Shown: positions 45,956 through 55,182, numbered from the stretch's first letter. The stretch: DNA of 64,000 nt from Brevibacterium antiquum (GCF_016107655.1 NZ_JABASX010000007.1:186001-250000); one strand, 5' to 3'. Notes: generated by a model from the letters alone, not told the origin. Program-made: numbers and translations.

Positions 45956-46030
45956 AGTGGAGCCGAGGTGGTTGGCTCTTGACTCGATCCGTGAGTTGCT
46001 CTGATGAGCTGCGGGGGCCAGGATGTGTGC

Positions 46031-46897
46031 ATGGAGGAGTCTCGAACCGGCCTGAGCAGCCAACTGTCCGGCTGCTGTGTGGTTCTCACCGCGCAACGGA
46101 AGGCCCCACAGTTCGCCGCTGCCCTTGAGCGGCATGGTGCGACCATCGTGCACGCGCCCACGCTGTCGGTCATCCCGAACATCGACGACCCCGAGCTCGG
46201 TGCTCGCACTCGCGCCCTCATCGACACGCAACCCGATGTCGTCGTGGTGACCACCGGTGTCGGTTTCAACGGCTGGGCCGAGGTGGCCGAGTCCGAGGGT
46301 CTCAGTGAGCAGTGGCACGCAATGCTCGGGAGTGCTCGGATCATCGCACGCGGGCCCAAGGCGCGTGGTGCGATCCAGGGGGCAGGTCTGACACCGGATT
46401 GGGTTGCCGAGTCCGAGACGAACACCGAGATCCAGCAGGTGCTGCTCGGTGAGGGCGTGCGCGGCCTCCGGATCGCGGTGCAGCACCATGGAGCCGGCGC
46501 CGACGGTCTGGACGAGGCCTTCGCCGCAGCAGGTGCCGAGGTCAGCTCGTTGGTGGTCTATCGGTGGGGCCCCGCCCCCGACCGGGATGCCGTGGTGACA
46601 GCCATCGGTCTCGTCGCACGGCGCCAATGCGATGCCGTGGCCTTCACCTCGGCGCCCGGGGTCACCGCCTTTTTGGATGCCGCCCGCGAACAGGGCCTAC
46701 TGCCGGAGGTCCTCGCCGCGTTCACCGATCAGTCCGGTGTGCTGGCTGCTGTGGTCGGCAATGTCACTGCGGCACCACTGGTGGAGCACGGAATCGAGCC
46801 GGTGATCCCCGACAGGTTCCGCCTCGGCGCACTCGTGCGCACCCTGGTCACCGAACTCACGGCGCGGAAACAAGCGAGGGCAGAGAGTTGTGAGTGA
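46031..46897 (+). CDS. HemD-like uroporphyrinogen-III synthase family protein
   Basis: A 288-residue protein with the two-lobed HemD fold pattern: VVLTAQRKAPQFAAALERHGATIVHAPTLS, VVVVTTGVGFNGWAEVAE, ARIIARGPKARGAIQGAGL, then the second lobe IAVQHHG...VYRWGPAPDRDAV, AVAFTSAPGVTAFLDAA and ALVRTLVTEL. In several actinobacteria such proteins are regulators or stand outside the haem operon; here no other haem gene is near. Start ATG 46031 has CCAGGATG upstream; ATG 46004 is an alternative. Confidence 0.75.
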   Translation: MEESRTGLSSQLSGCCVVLTAQRKAPQFAAALERHGATIVHAPTLSVIPNIDDPELGARTRALIDTQPDVVVVTTGVGFNGWAEVAESEGLSEQWHAMLGSARIIARGPKARGAIQGAGLTPDWVAESETNTEIQQVLLGEGVRGLRIAVQHHGAGADGLDEAFAAAGAEVSSLVVYRWGPAPDRDAVVTAIGLVARRQCDAVAFTSAPGVTAFLDAAREQGLLPEVLAAFTDQSGVLAAVVGNVTAAPLVEHGIEPVIPDRFRLGALVRTLVTELTARKQARAESCE

Positions 46898-46901
46898 ACC
46901 A

Positions 46902-47795
46902 TCAGTCCGTAGCAAGCCCGAAGCTGATGCCAGTGAGCTCCTCAGAGGCCTCCCATAGCCGGCAGGCGGCAGCAAGGTCACTGGCCTTCGAAGACCGTCC
47001 CACCAAGGTCGGGGAGCCGCGCAGCTCCCCGCGGCCGTCCGGACCGACGTAACTGGCACCGGGTAGGTCGTGAGTCGCGGCAAACAGTGTGGGCAGTGCC
47101 CCGTGTTCGCTGGTTTGGGCGAAGAGGCGTCCTGCGAGATTGGCAGCGGCAACGAGAGCTCTGTGCTGGCCTTGGGTCCCCAAGCTTGTCGCCGAGTAGC
47201 CGGGGTGCGCAGCCAAGGAGACAACGCGAGAGCCCGCCCGATGCAGGCGGCGTTCGAGTTCGAGAGTGAACAGCAGGTTCGCCAGCTTGGATTGGCCATA
47301 TGACTCCGCGAAGCCGTACCTGCGATTGCGCAGGCCCAGATCGTCGAAATGGATATCGCCGGCCTTGTGCGCCCCCGACGCTACGGTCACCACCCGGTCG
47401 GTGATGCGCGGCAGGAGGAGATTCGTCAGTGCGAAGTGACCCAGATGGTTGGTGCCGAACTGCAGGTCGAATCCATCCTTGGTCTGAGCACCTCGGTGAC
47501 CGGCGACTCCTGCATTGTTGATCAGAATGTCGAGTGGAGCGCTCCACCACTGTGCGAACGCTCTGATGGAGGACAGATCGGCGAGATCGAGTTCTCGGAC
47601 TTCGGTGCTTCTGCCCATGGTGCGTGCGACATTCTCGCCACGCTGCGTATCACGGACGGCCAGAACAACGTGGGCTCCCGCGTGTGAGAGCGCGGTTGCG
47701 GTGGCGGCTCCGACACCCCTGTTGGCTCCGGTGATGACCACCGTGCGACCATCCATTGCGGGCATGTTCGCTGCGGTCCATCGATACTTCGCCAT
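46902..47795 (-). CDS. Short-chain dehydrogenase (retinol-dehydrogenase-like)
   Basis: A 297-residue SDR of the long, retinol-dehydrogenase-like branch: TGANRGVGAATATAL, LDLADLSSI, NNAGVAG, GTNHLGHFALTNLLLP, catalytic Tyr-Lys in ESYGQSKLANLLF. Unlike many such enzymes it has no membrane helix. It converges on the HemD-like gene with only 4 bp between stops. Substrate unknown. Confidence 0.85.
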   Translation of the reverse strand: MAKYRWTAANMPAMDGRTVVITGANRGVGAATATALSHAGAHVVLAVRDTQRGENVARTMGRSTEVRELDLADLSSIRAFAQWWSAPLDILINNAGVAGHRGAQTKDGFDLQFGTNHLGHFALTNLLLPRITDRVVTVASGAHKAGDIHFDDLGLRNRRYGFAESYGQSKLANLLFTLELERRLHRAGSRVVSLAAHPGYSATSLGTQGQHRALVAAANLAGRLFAQTSEHGALPTLFAATHDLPGASYVGPDGRGELRGSPTLVGRSSKASDLAAACRLWEASEELTGISFGLATD

Positions 47796-47890
47796 GGCCC
47801 GAGGTTACGCAATGGAGTTCGAGCGAACAAGGCCGTGCCGAGCATCTCCTCTGCGGCGATGAGGGCTTGCTGCAGGGTTCGTCTCCGAGG

Positions 47891-48508
47891 TCACGCCTCC
47901 TCCTCTATTCGATAGGTGAATGACCCGTGGTACTCATACACTCGGCCCAGGGCAGGGACATCAACTGTGAGACTGACCTTCTGGAGTGCCACCTCGGCGT
48001 CGAAGCGCTCGCTCAGGGAGATCACCGGACGAATGACCATCGGAACAGGCAGGCGGACAGGACCCAACCGCACAGCTACGGCCCGGCTCTTCAGGCTCAA
48101 CCCGCCATCGACTGCCGCGACGTCGAAGTCGGCCTCTACGAGGGCCGGTTCGCCCAGCACATCGACGACTCGGCCCGACTCAGACAGTGACACCGCGTCG
48201 ACCATCGTCCATGTTCCCGATTCCAGTTCCAGGGTGCGGGCCGCGGTCTGATGGCCGGCAACTGTTCGGTTCTCGATCCGAAACGGGACCTGACGGTGCA
48301 TCCCGGGCACAATCACATGCCGTCGCGCCAACCACGCAAGGAGCGGTCGCAGCCACCACCGTTCGGTGCCGAAGCGTTCGAAGACGCCTTCGCCGATGCC
48401 GACAGAGTCTGCGGGAATTGCTGCAAAGTAGCTTTGGAGCACCGGGTGCAGCTGAGTCACTCGGGAGCCGAGAGCCCGTTCATACGGTGATCTCGTACCA
48501 GGCCTCAT
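47891..48508 (-). CDS. DUF4166-domain protein
   Basis: A 205-residue protein recognisable as DUF4166 by YERALGSRVTQLHPVLQSYF at the start, the G-x-G-x-F motif, RRHVIVPGMHRQVPFRIENR, and the C-terminal beta-rich part ending HGSFTYRIEE. In other bacteria the domain is found alone or fused to NAD-binding saccharopine-like proteins. Function is unknown. It stands between an SDR and a histidine phosphatase on the same strand. Confidence 0.7.
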   Translation of the reverse strand: MRPGTRSPYERALGSRVTQLHPVLQSYFAAIPADSVGIGEGVFERFGTERWWLRPLLAWLARRHVIVPGMHRQVPFRIENRTVAGHQTAARTLELESGTWTMVDAVSLSESGRVVDVLGEPALVEADFDVAAVDGGLSLKSRAVAVRLGPVRLPVPMVIRPVISLSERFDAEVALQKVSLTVDVPALGRVYEYHGSFTYRIEEEA

Positions 48509-48548
48509 GCCTGCGAGTATATGCGTCGGTCAGTGCAGACCGAACCGG

Positions 48549-49202
48549 TTATCTGTAGGTGACCTGGGCCGGTGACAAGTGTCCGTGGTCGTTGAAGGAG
48601 ATCAGGCTGGTCCCGCGGGCGCCGGTGATGATCTTCGTGACGCCGGAGTTGATCGTCACTCGGTTGAGCGTGAGCCACTGGTCGAATCCTGCGCCCAGCA
48701 GCCTCGCCGCGGTCCAGGCAATAGCACCTGAACTCGAGACGACGACCGTGCTTTCGCCGGACTTCATTCTCGTGCACACATCATCGAGTGCGCGGTCCAC
48801 GCGGTTGGTGAAGGCCGTAAACGTTTCGGTGTAGTCGGCGTCGTGTGCGCCGGCGGCCCACCTGGCGCATGCCTGTTCGAGGACGCGCTGGAAGATCGTG
48901 GAATCGGTGGAGGCACGTGGGTCGCTCTCGGATAGCGCATTGACGAGCTCGCTGGCGTCGAACTCGTTCCACCCGGCATCGACTTCGCCCTTGGGTTCGG
49001 TGCGCAGGCCGGTCAGGACGCCCGCCGCAGTCTGGCGCTGGCGCAGCATCTCACCATGGACGATTCGTGTGGGCTGAACTTCCTGGGAAGACAGATGTTC
49101 GCCGGTGATGCGGGCTTGCTCGTGTCCCAGCGTGGACAGCCGGTCGTAGTCGTCGGTGCCGAATGACGCCTGTCCGTGCCGGACCAGATACACAACGCTC
49201 AT
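48549..49202 (-). CDS. Histidine phosphatase superfamily protein with atypical second motif
   Basis: A 217-residue protein. The phosphate-binding motif VYLVRHGQASFG is intact, as are RLSTLGHEQAR and the Arg in HGEMLRQRQTA. The second catalytic His normally found in VSHGG is replaced: the sequence is VVVSSSGAIAWTAARLL. It may still dephosphorylate slowly with a different partner, or bind without catalysis. Start ATG 49202 has GAGGAG upstream. A longer reading is possible but lacks a ribosome site. Confidence 0.75.
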   Translation of the reverse strand: MSVVYLVRHGQASFGTDDYDRLSTLGHEQARITGEHLSSQEVQPTRIVHGEMLRQRQTAAGVLTGLRTEPKGEVDAGWNEFDASELVNALSESDPRASTDSTIFQRVLEQACARWAAGAHDADYTETFTAFTNRVDRALDDVCTRMKSGESTVVVSSSGAIAWTAARLLGAGFDQWLTLNRVTINSGVTKIITGARGTSLISFNDHGHLSPAQVTYR

Positions 49203-49359
49203 GGTTCTCCTCATCTCGACCGTCCGTCTTTGGAGCCGGTCGCGCAAATGCTGGTCGAGTCTGAGTCTACGGTGCCGATGTGACCTAAGCGATCGTTCGG
49301 TCGAGAAAACCGCGTGCCTGACCAAGTACCGATGACTTATGCTCAATCTGTATCAATAT

Positions 49360-49383
49360 CCAGTCCAATCTGCATTGGACTGG
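49360..49383. promoter_or_regulatory. Perfect 10-bp inverted repeat upstream of CoA-transferase operon
   Basis: CCAGTCCAAT (49360-49369), 4-base loop, ATTGGACTGG (49374-49383). It lies 60 bp before the CoA-transferase start and is flanked by ATAT on both sides. Probably an operator; the regulator is not encoded next to it. Confidence 0.55.
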
Positions 49384-49443
49384 TATATATGAGTTTGACA
49401 GGATGATCGAGGTCACAGTCAGTCGATGCTCGAGGAGGACGCG

Positions 49444-50358
49444 ATGGACAAGACGATGAGCCTGTCAGAGGCGATCCGCACCCATCTCAACGATGGCGAT
49501 ACTGTCGCGCTGGAGGGCTTCGGCCACCTCGTGCCGGTCGCAGCTGCACACGAGATCATCCGTCAGCAGTTCTCGAATCTCACCCTGGCGCGCATGTCGT
49601 GTGATGTCATCGTCGACCAGCTCCTCGGCGCGAACTGCCTCACAGGACTGATCGCTGCCTTCGTGGCTAACAGCTCGGCAGGCTCCCTCTACGAACTTCG
49701 ACGGAGAGTGGAGCATTCGGATCCGGATCCGCTGTGGTTCGACGAATACAGCCACGGCGGAATGGTGGCAAGGTATCAGGCGGGTGCCTCGAAGCTCCCG
49801 TTCCAGCCGATCGCCTCCTATCGCGGCAGTGATCTCGCCCAGAAGAACCCTCGCATCAAATCCGTTCCCGATCCCTATGGTGGATCACCGATCTACGTCG
49901 TCCCCGCACTCAACCCGGATCTCACAGTCATCCACGCTCAACGTGCCGACGCTGCCGGCAATGTGCAGGCCTGGGGCATGCTCGGGATCCAGACCGAGGC
50001 CGCCTTCGCTGGTCGCCGACTCATCGTCACGGTCGAGGAGATCGTCGACGAGTCCATCATCCGATCCGACCCGAACCGCACCATCGTCCCGTCCCACGTC
50101 GTTGACGCTGTCGTTGAAGTTCCACGCGGCGCACATCCGCACGCCGTGCAGGGATACTACGACCGCGACGACGCGTTCTCCCGAGACTGGTCGGCTCTGG
50201 CCCGTGACGCCGAGGCGGTCAAGCAGTGGCTGCAGACCAATATCCATGACACCGCAGATCATGAGGAATTCCTGGCATTGCTCGGAGCCGACCACTTCGA
50301 CAAATTGGGCATTCGTGACGCCTATTCGAGACCCGTCAACTATGGAGGTCGGGAATGA
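49444..50358 (+). CDS. CoA-transferase/hydrolase alpha subunit (IpdA/GctA-like)
   Basis: A 304-residue alpha subunit of a family I CoA transferase. VALEGFGHLVPVAAAHEIIRQ is the N-terminal GxGF-like glycine region, and NPDLTVIHAQRADAAGNVQAWGMLG is conserved in the IpdA/GctA branch. In mycobacteria IpdAB opens a steroid ring as a CoA-dependent hydrolase; in other bacteria relatives move CoA between acids. Start ATG 49444 has GAGGAGG upstream. Its end overlaps the beta subunit gene by 4 bp. Confidence 0.8.
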   Translation: MDKTMSLSEAIRTHLNDGDTVALEGFGHLVPVAAAHEIIRQQFSNLTLARMSCDVIVDQLLGANCLTGLIAAFVANSSAGSLYELRRRVEHSDPDPLWFDEYSHGGMVARYQAGASKLPFQPIASYRGSDLAQKNPRIKSVPDPYGGSPIYVVPALNPDLTVIHAQRADAAGNVQAWGMLGIQTEAAFAGRRLIVTVEEIVDESIIRSDPNRTIVPSHVVDAVVEVPRGAHPHAVQGYYDRDDAFSRDWSALARDAEAVKQWLQTNIHDTADHEEFLALLGADHFDKLGIRDAYSRPVNYGGRE

Positions 50359-51167
50359 CCGCTGGCACACCTGAACACACCGACACGAAGAATGTTGGTG
50401 AGGACATCACGAGCAGTGAACTGCTCACCATCCATTCGGCCCGGGCCCTCGCCGGGCGCCGAGTCGTCTTCGCCGGACACGGACTGCCGACGCTGGCAAC
50501 CGCACTGGCTCAGCGCACCGTGGCGCCGGAGATCGAGATCGTCTACGAGTCGGGAGTCACCGGGGCCAGGCCACCGGACCTGCCGCGCACCATCTCCGAC
50601 TCTGTGCTGGTACCGGGAGCCGCCTCGGTGATTCCGATGACGCATCTGTTCAACTACGTTCTGCAGGGACAGCGCATCGATGTCGGATTCCTCGGTGCAG
50701 CGCAGGTCGACCGTTACGGCAGCCTCAACTCGACTCTGATTGGTGATGACTGGGAGCACCCTGACAGCAGGCTTCCCGGTTCCGGGGGAGCGATCGAGGC
50801 CATGGCCGGGGCGGCCGAGATCTTCCTCGTCATGCGTCGGCACACCCCGCGCACATTCGTCGAGACTCTCGACTTCGTCACCTCGCCCAGCCCCCACCGA
50901 GCCGCGCAGTCCGAGGTCGGCACCATGCCCGCCGGTGCAGGAGTCACGCACGTGATCACCGACCTGGGAATCATGACTCGATTCGCCCGGGACGAGGAGC
51001 TCACGCTGAGCGCGGTGCACCCAGGAGTCGACCCCGCCGAGGTTGTCCGCCAGACCGGATGGGACCTGCAGGTCGCGACTGACCTCGAGACGACTCAAGC
51101 GCCTACGCCAGAAGAGTTGGCGGTGCTCAGGGACGATCTCGACCCCTCTCGCCTCTATCTGCGCTGA
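50355..51167 (+). CDS. CoA-transferase/hydrolase beta subunit (IpdB/GctB-like)
   Basis: A 270-residue partner of the preceding subunit. Features: ARALAGRRVVFAGHGLPTLATALAQ, EIEIVYESGVTGARPPDLP, with a Glu (Y-E-S-G) at the position of the transferase nucleophile region, GFLGAAQVDRYGSLNST, and GSGGAIEAMAGAAEIFLVM. Same IpdB/GctB branch. The two subunits form a heteromer. No steroid genes are near, so another branched or cyclic acyl-CoA substrate is possible. Confidence 0.8.
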   Translation: MTAGTPEHTDTKNVGEDITSSELLTIHSARALAGRRVVFAGHGLPTLATALAQRTVAPEIEIVYESGVTGARPPDLPRTISDSVLVPGAASVIPMTHLFNYVLQGQRIDVGFLGAAQVDRYGSLNSTLIGDDWEHPDSRLPGSGGAIEAMAGAAEIFLVMRRHTPRTFVETLDFVTSPSPHRAAQSEVGTMPAGAGVTHVITDLGIMTRFARDEELTLSAVHPGVDPAEVVRQTGWDLQVATDLETTQAPTPEELAVLRDDLDPSRLYLR

Positions 51168-51580
51168 GTCGGGGTCGCCCTCAATATCGGAGGCGACACA
51201 GCTACCCGCAGCGGTGGTCAAACTGCGGTCAAAGGTCTGATGAACATGCCGCTGGAATGAGGGGAAACCTCGGCGGAGGTGACGATTTCGGGTGACCTGG
51301 CGACGGTGTTGGACTATGCTGGCCAAGTTGCCGGAAGCGACCCACAAGGTCGAAGCTCGCCCTTGTGCGTGCCGCTTCTGCACTGCGCATGGTCGCCGAT
51401 TCCTTCACAAAGGGGTCAGAGCACGCATCATCGCAGACGTCACCGCACTAACCTTCGCGTGGCCTTCAGTCCTGACCGAGCGCTGTCTCGAGCACCATAC
51501 GGTGCACGAACAGTGATCGACGAAATTCGATGACAGCACTGGTTTTCCGCCGGCCGTCACACGACCTTAAGGGATCAACT
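51168..51580 (+). other. Spacer before malic enzyme gene
   Basis: About 410 bases. One open frame at 51292-51516 contains a small Cys cluster (ACRFCTAHG) but I do not recognise it and it lacks a ribosome site. It may be decayed DNA. The promoter of the malic-enzyme gene should lie near its end. Confidence 0.35.
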
Positions 51581-52789
51581 ATGACGACTACGACCGAAAC
51601 TGCCGCACAGTCGGCACAGACCTCTGCTCCTGCCATCACAGATGGGGAGATCTTCGCCGCACACGAAGGCGGAAAACTCTCCGCCGAGCTCACCCGCCCG
51701 CTCGAGAGCCAGCGCGATCTCTCGATCGCCTACACACCCGGCGTGGCCAAGGTCTGCACCGCGATCAGGGACGAGCCGGAGCTGGCTCGCACCCACACCT
51801 GGACCGGCCGCCTCGTCGCCGTCATCTCCGACGGCTCGGCCGTGCTGGGGCTCGGCGACATCGGGCCAAAGGCCTCGCTGCCCGTCATGGAGGGCAAGTG
51901 CGCACTGTTCAAGCGCTTCTCCGGGCTCGACGCGATTCCGATCGTCCTCGACACGAACGACACTGACGAGATCGTGGAGACCATCGTCCGCATGGCTCCC
52001 ACCTTCGGCGCCATCAACCTCGAGGACATCTCCGCACCTCGCTGCTTCGAGATCGAGGACCGCGTCAAGGCCGCCCTCGACATGCCCGTCATGCATGATG
52101 ACCAACACGGTACGGCCGTTGTCGTCCTTGCCGCGCTGACAAACGCATTGCGCGTGGTGGACAAGCCATTCGAGTCACTGCGCGTCGTCGTCTCCGGCGC
52201 AGGCGCTGCAGGTGTGGCCGTGGTGAAGATTCTGCGTGATGCCGGAGTCGGCGACGTCGTCGTCCTCGACTCCAAAGGAATCGTGGAATCAGGTCGTGGC
52301 GACCTCACCGAGACCAAGCAGGCGCTTGCCGCCGAGACGAACCCGCGGGCGATCTCCGGTGGGATCGATGCCGCACTTGACGGTGCGGATGCGTTCATCG
52401 GAGTCTCCGGTGGCACCATCGACGAGGCGCACCTGTCGCAGATGGCTGACGATGCGATCATCTTCGCCCTGTCCAACCCGAACCCGGAGGTTCTGCCGGA
52501 TATCGCCGCGAAGTACGCCACAGTGGTGGCCACGGGTCGCAGTGACTTCCCGAACCAGATCAACAACGTCCTGGCCTTCCCCGGAATCTTCCGTGGTGCC
52601 CTGGACGTGGGAGCCACCGACATCACCGATGCGATGAAGCTCGCCGCTGCTCGTGCCATTGCGGATCTGGTCGGCGACGACCTGCGACCGGACTACATCG
52701 TGCCCGGTGCGATGGACGAGCGGGTCGCTCCAGCCGTCGCTGCTGCGGTTGAAGCTGCAGCCGATGCTGACGGGGTGACGCGGAGCTGA
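51581..52789 (+). CDS. NAD(P)-dependent malic enzyme
   Basis: A 402-residue short-form malic enzyme. SIAYTPGVAKVCTAI carries the catalytic Tyr, GDIGPKASLPVMEGKCALFKRF contains the catalytic Lys, NLEDISAPRCFEIE the metal Glu-Asp, and MHDDQHGTAVVVLA the next metal Asp. VVVSGAGAAGVAVVKIL is the Rossmann fingerprint. It converts malate to pyruvate and CO2. ATG 51581 is chosen as it starts the conserved part after AAGGGA; an upstream ATG at 51530 adds 17 residues. Confidence 0.9.
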   Translation: MTTTTETAAQSAQTSAPAITDGEIFAAHEGGKLSAELTRPLESQRDLSIAYTPGVAKVCTAIRDEPELARTHTWTGRLVAVISDGSAVLGLGDIGPKASLPVMEGKCALFKRFSGLDAIPIVLDTNDTDEIVETIVRMAPTFGAINLEDISAPRCFEIEDRVKAALDMPVMHDDQHGTAVVVLAALTNALRVVDKPFESLRVVVSGAGAAGVAVVKILRDAGVGDVVVLDSKGIVESGRGDLTETKQALAAETNPRAISGGIDAALDGADAFIGVSGGTIDEAHLSQMADDAIIFALSNPNPEVLPDIAAKYATVVATGRSDFPNQINNVLAFPGIFRGALDVGATDITDAMKLAAARAIADLVGDDLRPDYIVPGAMDERVAPAVAAAVEAAADADGVTRS

Positions 52790-52798
52790 ACCACAAGA

Positions 52799-52830
52799 GG
52801 GGACCGGACGCATGATCGCGTCCGGTCCCC
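52799..52830. terminator. Strong bidirectional terminator hairpin
   Basis: GGGGACCGGACGC (52799-52811) and GCGTCCGGTCCCC (52818-52830) pair perfectly over 13 bp with a 6-base loop, between convergent malic-enzyme and ohr genes. Confidence 0.8.
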
Positions 52831-52873
52831 GATTCGTGTCTGGGCTTATCGCCCATGGCGTGTGGCTTGGCAG

Positions 52874-53296
52874 TCAGTCGTCGGTGACGGTGATGGTGAC
52901 CTCGATGTTGTCGCGGGTTGCGTTGGAGTACGGGCACACCTCGTGGGCCTTGTTGGCCAGGGCCTCGGCCTCGGCCGTATCGAGGTGGGGGAGCGTGACC
53001 TCGAGCGTCACCGCCAGCTGGAAGCGACCACCATCGTTCTTGCCGAGGCTCACCTGTGCTCCGACGGCGGAATCGTCGGCGTTTGCCTGGGACTTACCGG
53101 CCACGAGGCGCAGAGCCGAGTGGAAGCAGGCGGCATAGCCGACAGCAAAGAGCTGTTCGGGATTGGTCCCTTCGCCGGACCCACCCATCTCAGAGGGGGT
53201 GGCAAGGTCGACGTCGACCTTGCCATCGCTGGTGCGGCCACGTCCGTCGCGTCCTTCTCCGGTGGCAAGTGCTTCTGCGGTGTAGAGAGTGTTCAT
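52874..53296 (-). CDS. ohr: Organic hydroperoxide resistance protein, Ohr/OsmC family
   Basis: A 140-residue Ohr protein: MNTLYTAEALATGEGRDGRG at the N-terminus, the first active Cys in GYAACFHSALRLVA, the catalytic Arg at GRGRTSDG, and the second Cys in HEVCPYSNATR. It reduces organic peroxides using dithiol donors. The size is normal. No marR-type ohrR gene is next to it. Ribosome site GGAAAGAAG precedes ATG. Confidence 0.9.
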   Translation of the reverse strand: MNTLYTAEALATGEGRDGRGRTSDGKVDVDLATPSEMGGSGEGTNPEQLFAVGYAACFHSALRLVAGKSQANADDSAVGAQVSLGKNDGGRFQLAVTLEVTLPHLDTAEAEALANKAHEVCPYSNATRDNIEVTITVTDD

Positions 53297-53347
53297 CGTT
53301 CTTCTTTCCGTTGGTGATCGATTTCGCGATGGGTGGTGTGGGAAGAT

Positions 53348-54436
53348 TCAGGAACCGTCGGTCGTCGAGCCCTCGTTGTCTGTGTTGTGCCTGACGGCGT
53401 CGACTGCACGCTTCATCGCCGACTTCGTATCGGCGCGTGCGCTCTGCGCCGCTTTCGACACAGACTGCTGCTGAGACTGGGGCCCGGTGGCTCCGTGCAG
53501 CCCCGTGGTGTTCTTCGCATCCTCGGATGCGTTGGCCGCGAAGAGAGTGTTCCTGATCTCCTGCGTCATCTCGCCCAGGCCGCCGGGATTCGAGGGCATG
53601 AACAGCACATTCGAGCGGCCCTCTTGGGCCACGTTCTGCATGGTGTCGAAGTACTGGGTCATCATGAGCAGCTGCTCGGCGGTCTTGTCGATGCCCACTT
53701 CCTGCAGCTTCGCGTACTGTTCGGCGATGCCTTCGGCAATAGCCTTGCGCTGAGCGGCCACGCCCACACCGTGCAGGCGCATCGCCTCGGATTCGGCCTG
53801 AGCCTGGGTGACTCGCTTGATCTTGTCGGCCTCGGCCAGGGACTGCGCGGCGACCTTATCGCGCTGTGCGGCGTTGATCGAGTTCATGGAGTCGCGCACC
53901 TTCGAGTCCGGGGTGATGTCCGTGACCAGGGTGCTCACGATCTTGAACCCGTAGCGGCGCATCGATTCCGAAAGGCGACGTTCGACGTTTTCGGCGATAT
54001 CGTCCTTCGATTCGAAGGCTGTGTCCAGGGTCAGTCCCGACAGGGCGGAGCGCACGGTGTCGAAGACATAGGATCTGATCTGTTCCTCGGAGTTCGCCAG
54101 CTTGTAGTACGCGTCGGTGACGTTGTCTTCTTCCACGACGTACTGTACGGCCACGGGAACGGTGACGAAGACATTGTCACTCGTCTTCGACTCGATATTG
54201 ACCTCAAGCTGCTGAACTCGCAGCGATATCGGCTTGCTGGTGGTTTCGACGAGCGGCATCTTGAAGTTCAGGCCCGGCTTCGCGACCTTCTTGAACTTGC
54301 CGAATCGCTCGACGATGATGTTCTCCTGCGTCTTGACCGTGAAGAACAAGCTGGTCCTCAGCTTGCCGAACAGCAGTACGGCGAGGATGAGGACGATGAC
54401 AACAATAACGACGACGCTACCGGTGAGGATTTCCAT
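53348..54436 (-). CDS. SPFH/band-7 (stomatin-like) membrane protein
   Basis: A 362-residue protein with one N-terminal membrane helix (GSVVVIVVIVLILAVLLFG) and the band-7 domain: VKTQENIIVERFGKFKKVAKPGL, PVAVQYVVEEDNVTDAYYKL, LSGLTLDTAFESKDDI, GFKIVSTLVTDITPD. A helical coiled part (RDKVAAQSLAEADKIKRVTQAQAESEAMR) follows, then a Gln/Ser/Asn-rich tail. Such proteins form membrane rings that organise proteins or proteases. No NfeD or protease gene is adjacent. Confidence 0.88.
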   Translation of the reverse strand: MEILTGSVVVIVVIVLILAVLLFGKLRTSLFFTVKTQENIIVERFGKFKKVAKPGLNFKMPLVETTSKPISLRVQQLEVNIESKTSDNVFVTVPVAVQYVVEEDNVTDAYYKLANSEEQIRSYVFDTVRSALSGLTLDTAFESKDDIAENVERRLSESMRRYGFKIVSTLVTDITPDSKVRDSMNSINAAQRDKVAAQSLAEADKIKRVTQAQAESEAMRLHGVGVAAQRKAIAEGIAEQYAKLQEVGIDKTAEQLLMMTQYFDTMQNVAQEGRSNVLFMPSNPGGLGEMTQEIRNTLFAANASEDAKNTTGLHGATGPQSQQQSVSKAAQSARADTKSAMKRAVDAVRHNTDNEGSTTDGS

Positions 54437-54567
54437 GATTGCTCCGAGCCTATGTAGGTGCGATGGTCTTACAACATCTGTTGCTGACCCACTCTAGTCG
54501 TGACCGGACCCGAGACGCGAGGACTGATCGATCTGAAGGCGGCCGGACAGCCGGCGACAGGAGCCTC

Positions 54568-55182
54568 CTACTGTGCGGTCTTGATCTCCACACGCAGTTC
54601 CGGATGGATGGCTGGCTGTTCCTCCTCAGGGAAGGAATCGATGACCTGATCGACGAGCGGCTGCAGGAAGAGCCTGCCGAGCTGGCGGACCATGGCCGTG
54701 ACAACCTGTTCGACACGGTCGCGGCTGGACGAGGCCTGCCCGGCATTGCGCATGGCCTCGACGCTTTCCATGGTCAGGGAGGCCAGGCGCGAGATGAGCA
54801 TCCCGTCGGTGGGCAGCTCCAGAACCTGTCGTCGCAGGTAGTCGACAACAAGCGGATTGCCCGCGAGCATCTGTGCCACGGTCTCGTCACGGACGGTGAC
54901 GTCGGCGACCGTGTCGGCCGATTGGGAATCGGCGCGATCGAGGGCGGACGCGAAGAGTCCGACGATCCAGCTCTCGACCGCCTCCCTGGTCCCCTCCTTC
55001 GACCCGAAGTAGTGGCCGATGAGTCCGATGGCGACGCCCGCCTCGGTGGCGATGGTGCGCAGCGGAGTGCCCGCGAAACCCTTGACCGCGAACTGGTGCA
55101 AGGCAGCGTTGCGAATCCGGGCACGACTTGTCAGGTCGTCGCGGCCGGCGGCTTGAAAGCCGGTGTCGTCGGTCTCCGCCAT
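54568..55182 (-). CDS. TetR-family regulator
   Basis: A 204-residue regulator. Helix-turn-helix RIRNAALHQFAVKGFAGTPLR, TIATEAGVAIGLIGHYFGSKEGTREAV. The C-terminal part is helical without a recognised ligand class. It is divergent from the class III CoA-transferase gene and the space between holds an ATTGAA/TTCAAT repeat, so it probably represses that unit. ATG 55182 has GAGGAG upstream. Confidence 0.82.
   Translation of the reverse strand: MAETDDTGFQAAGRDDLTSRARIRNAALHQFAVKGFAGTPLRTIATEAGVAIGLIGHYFGSKEGTREAVESWIVGLFASALDRADSQSADTVADVTVRDETVAQMLAGNPLVVDYLRRQVLELPTDGMLISRLASLTMESVEAMRNAGQASSSRDRVEQVVTAMVRQLGRLFLQPLVDQVIDSFPEEEQPAIHPELRVEIKTAQ

Noticed and set aside
46897-46902. Possible operon of HemD-like and SDR genes
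   Set aside because: They are convergent with 4 bp between stops, so they cannot be one transcript.
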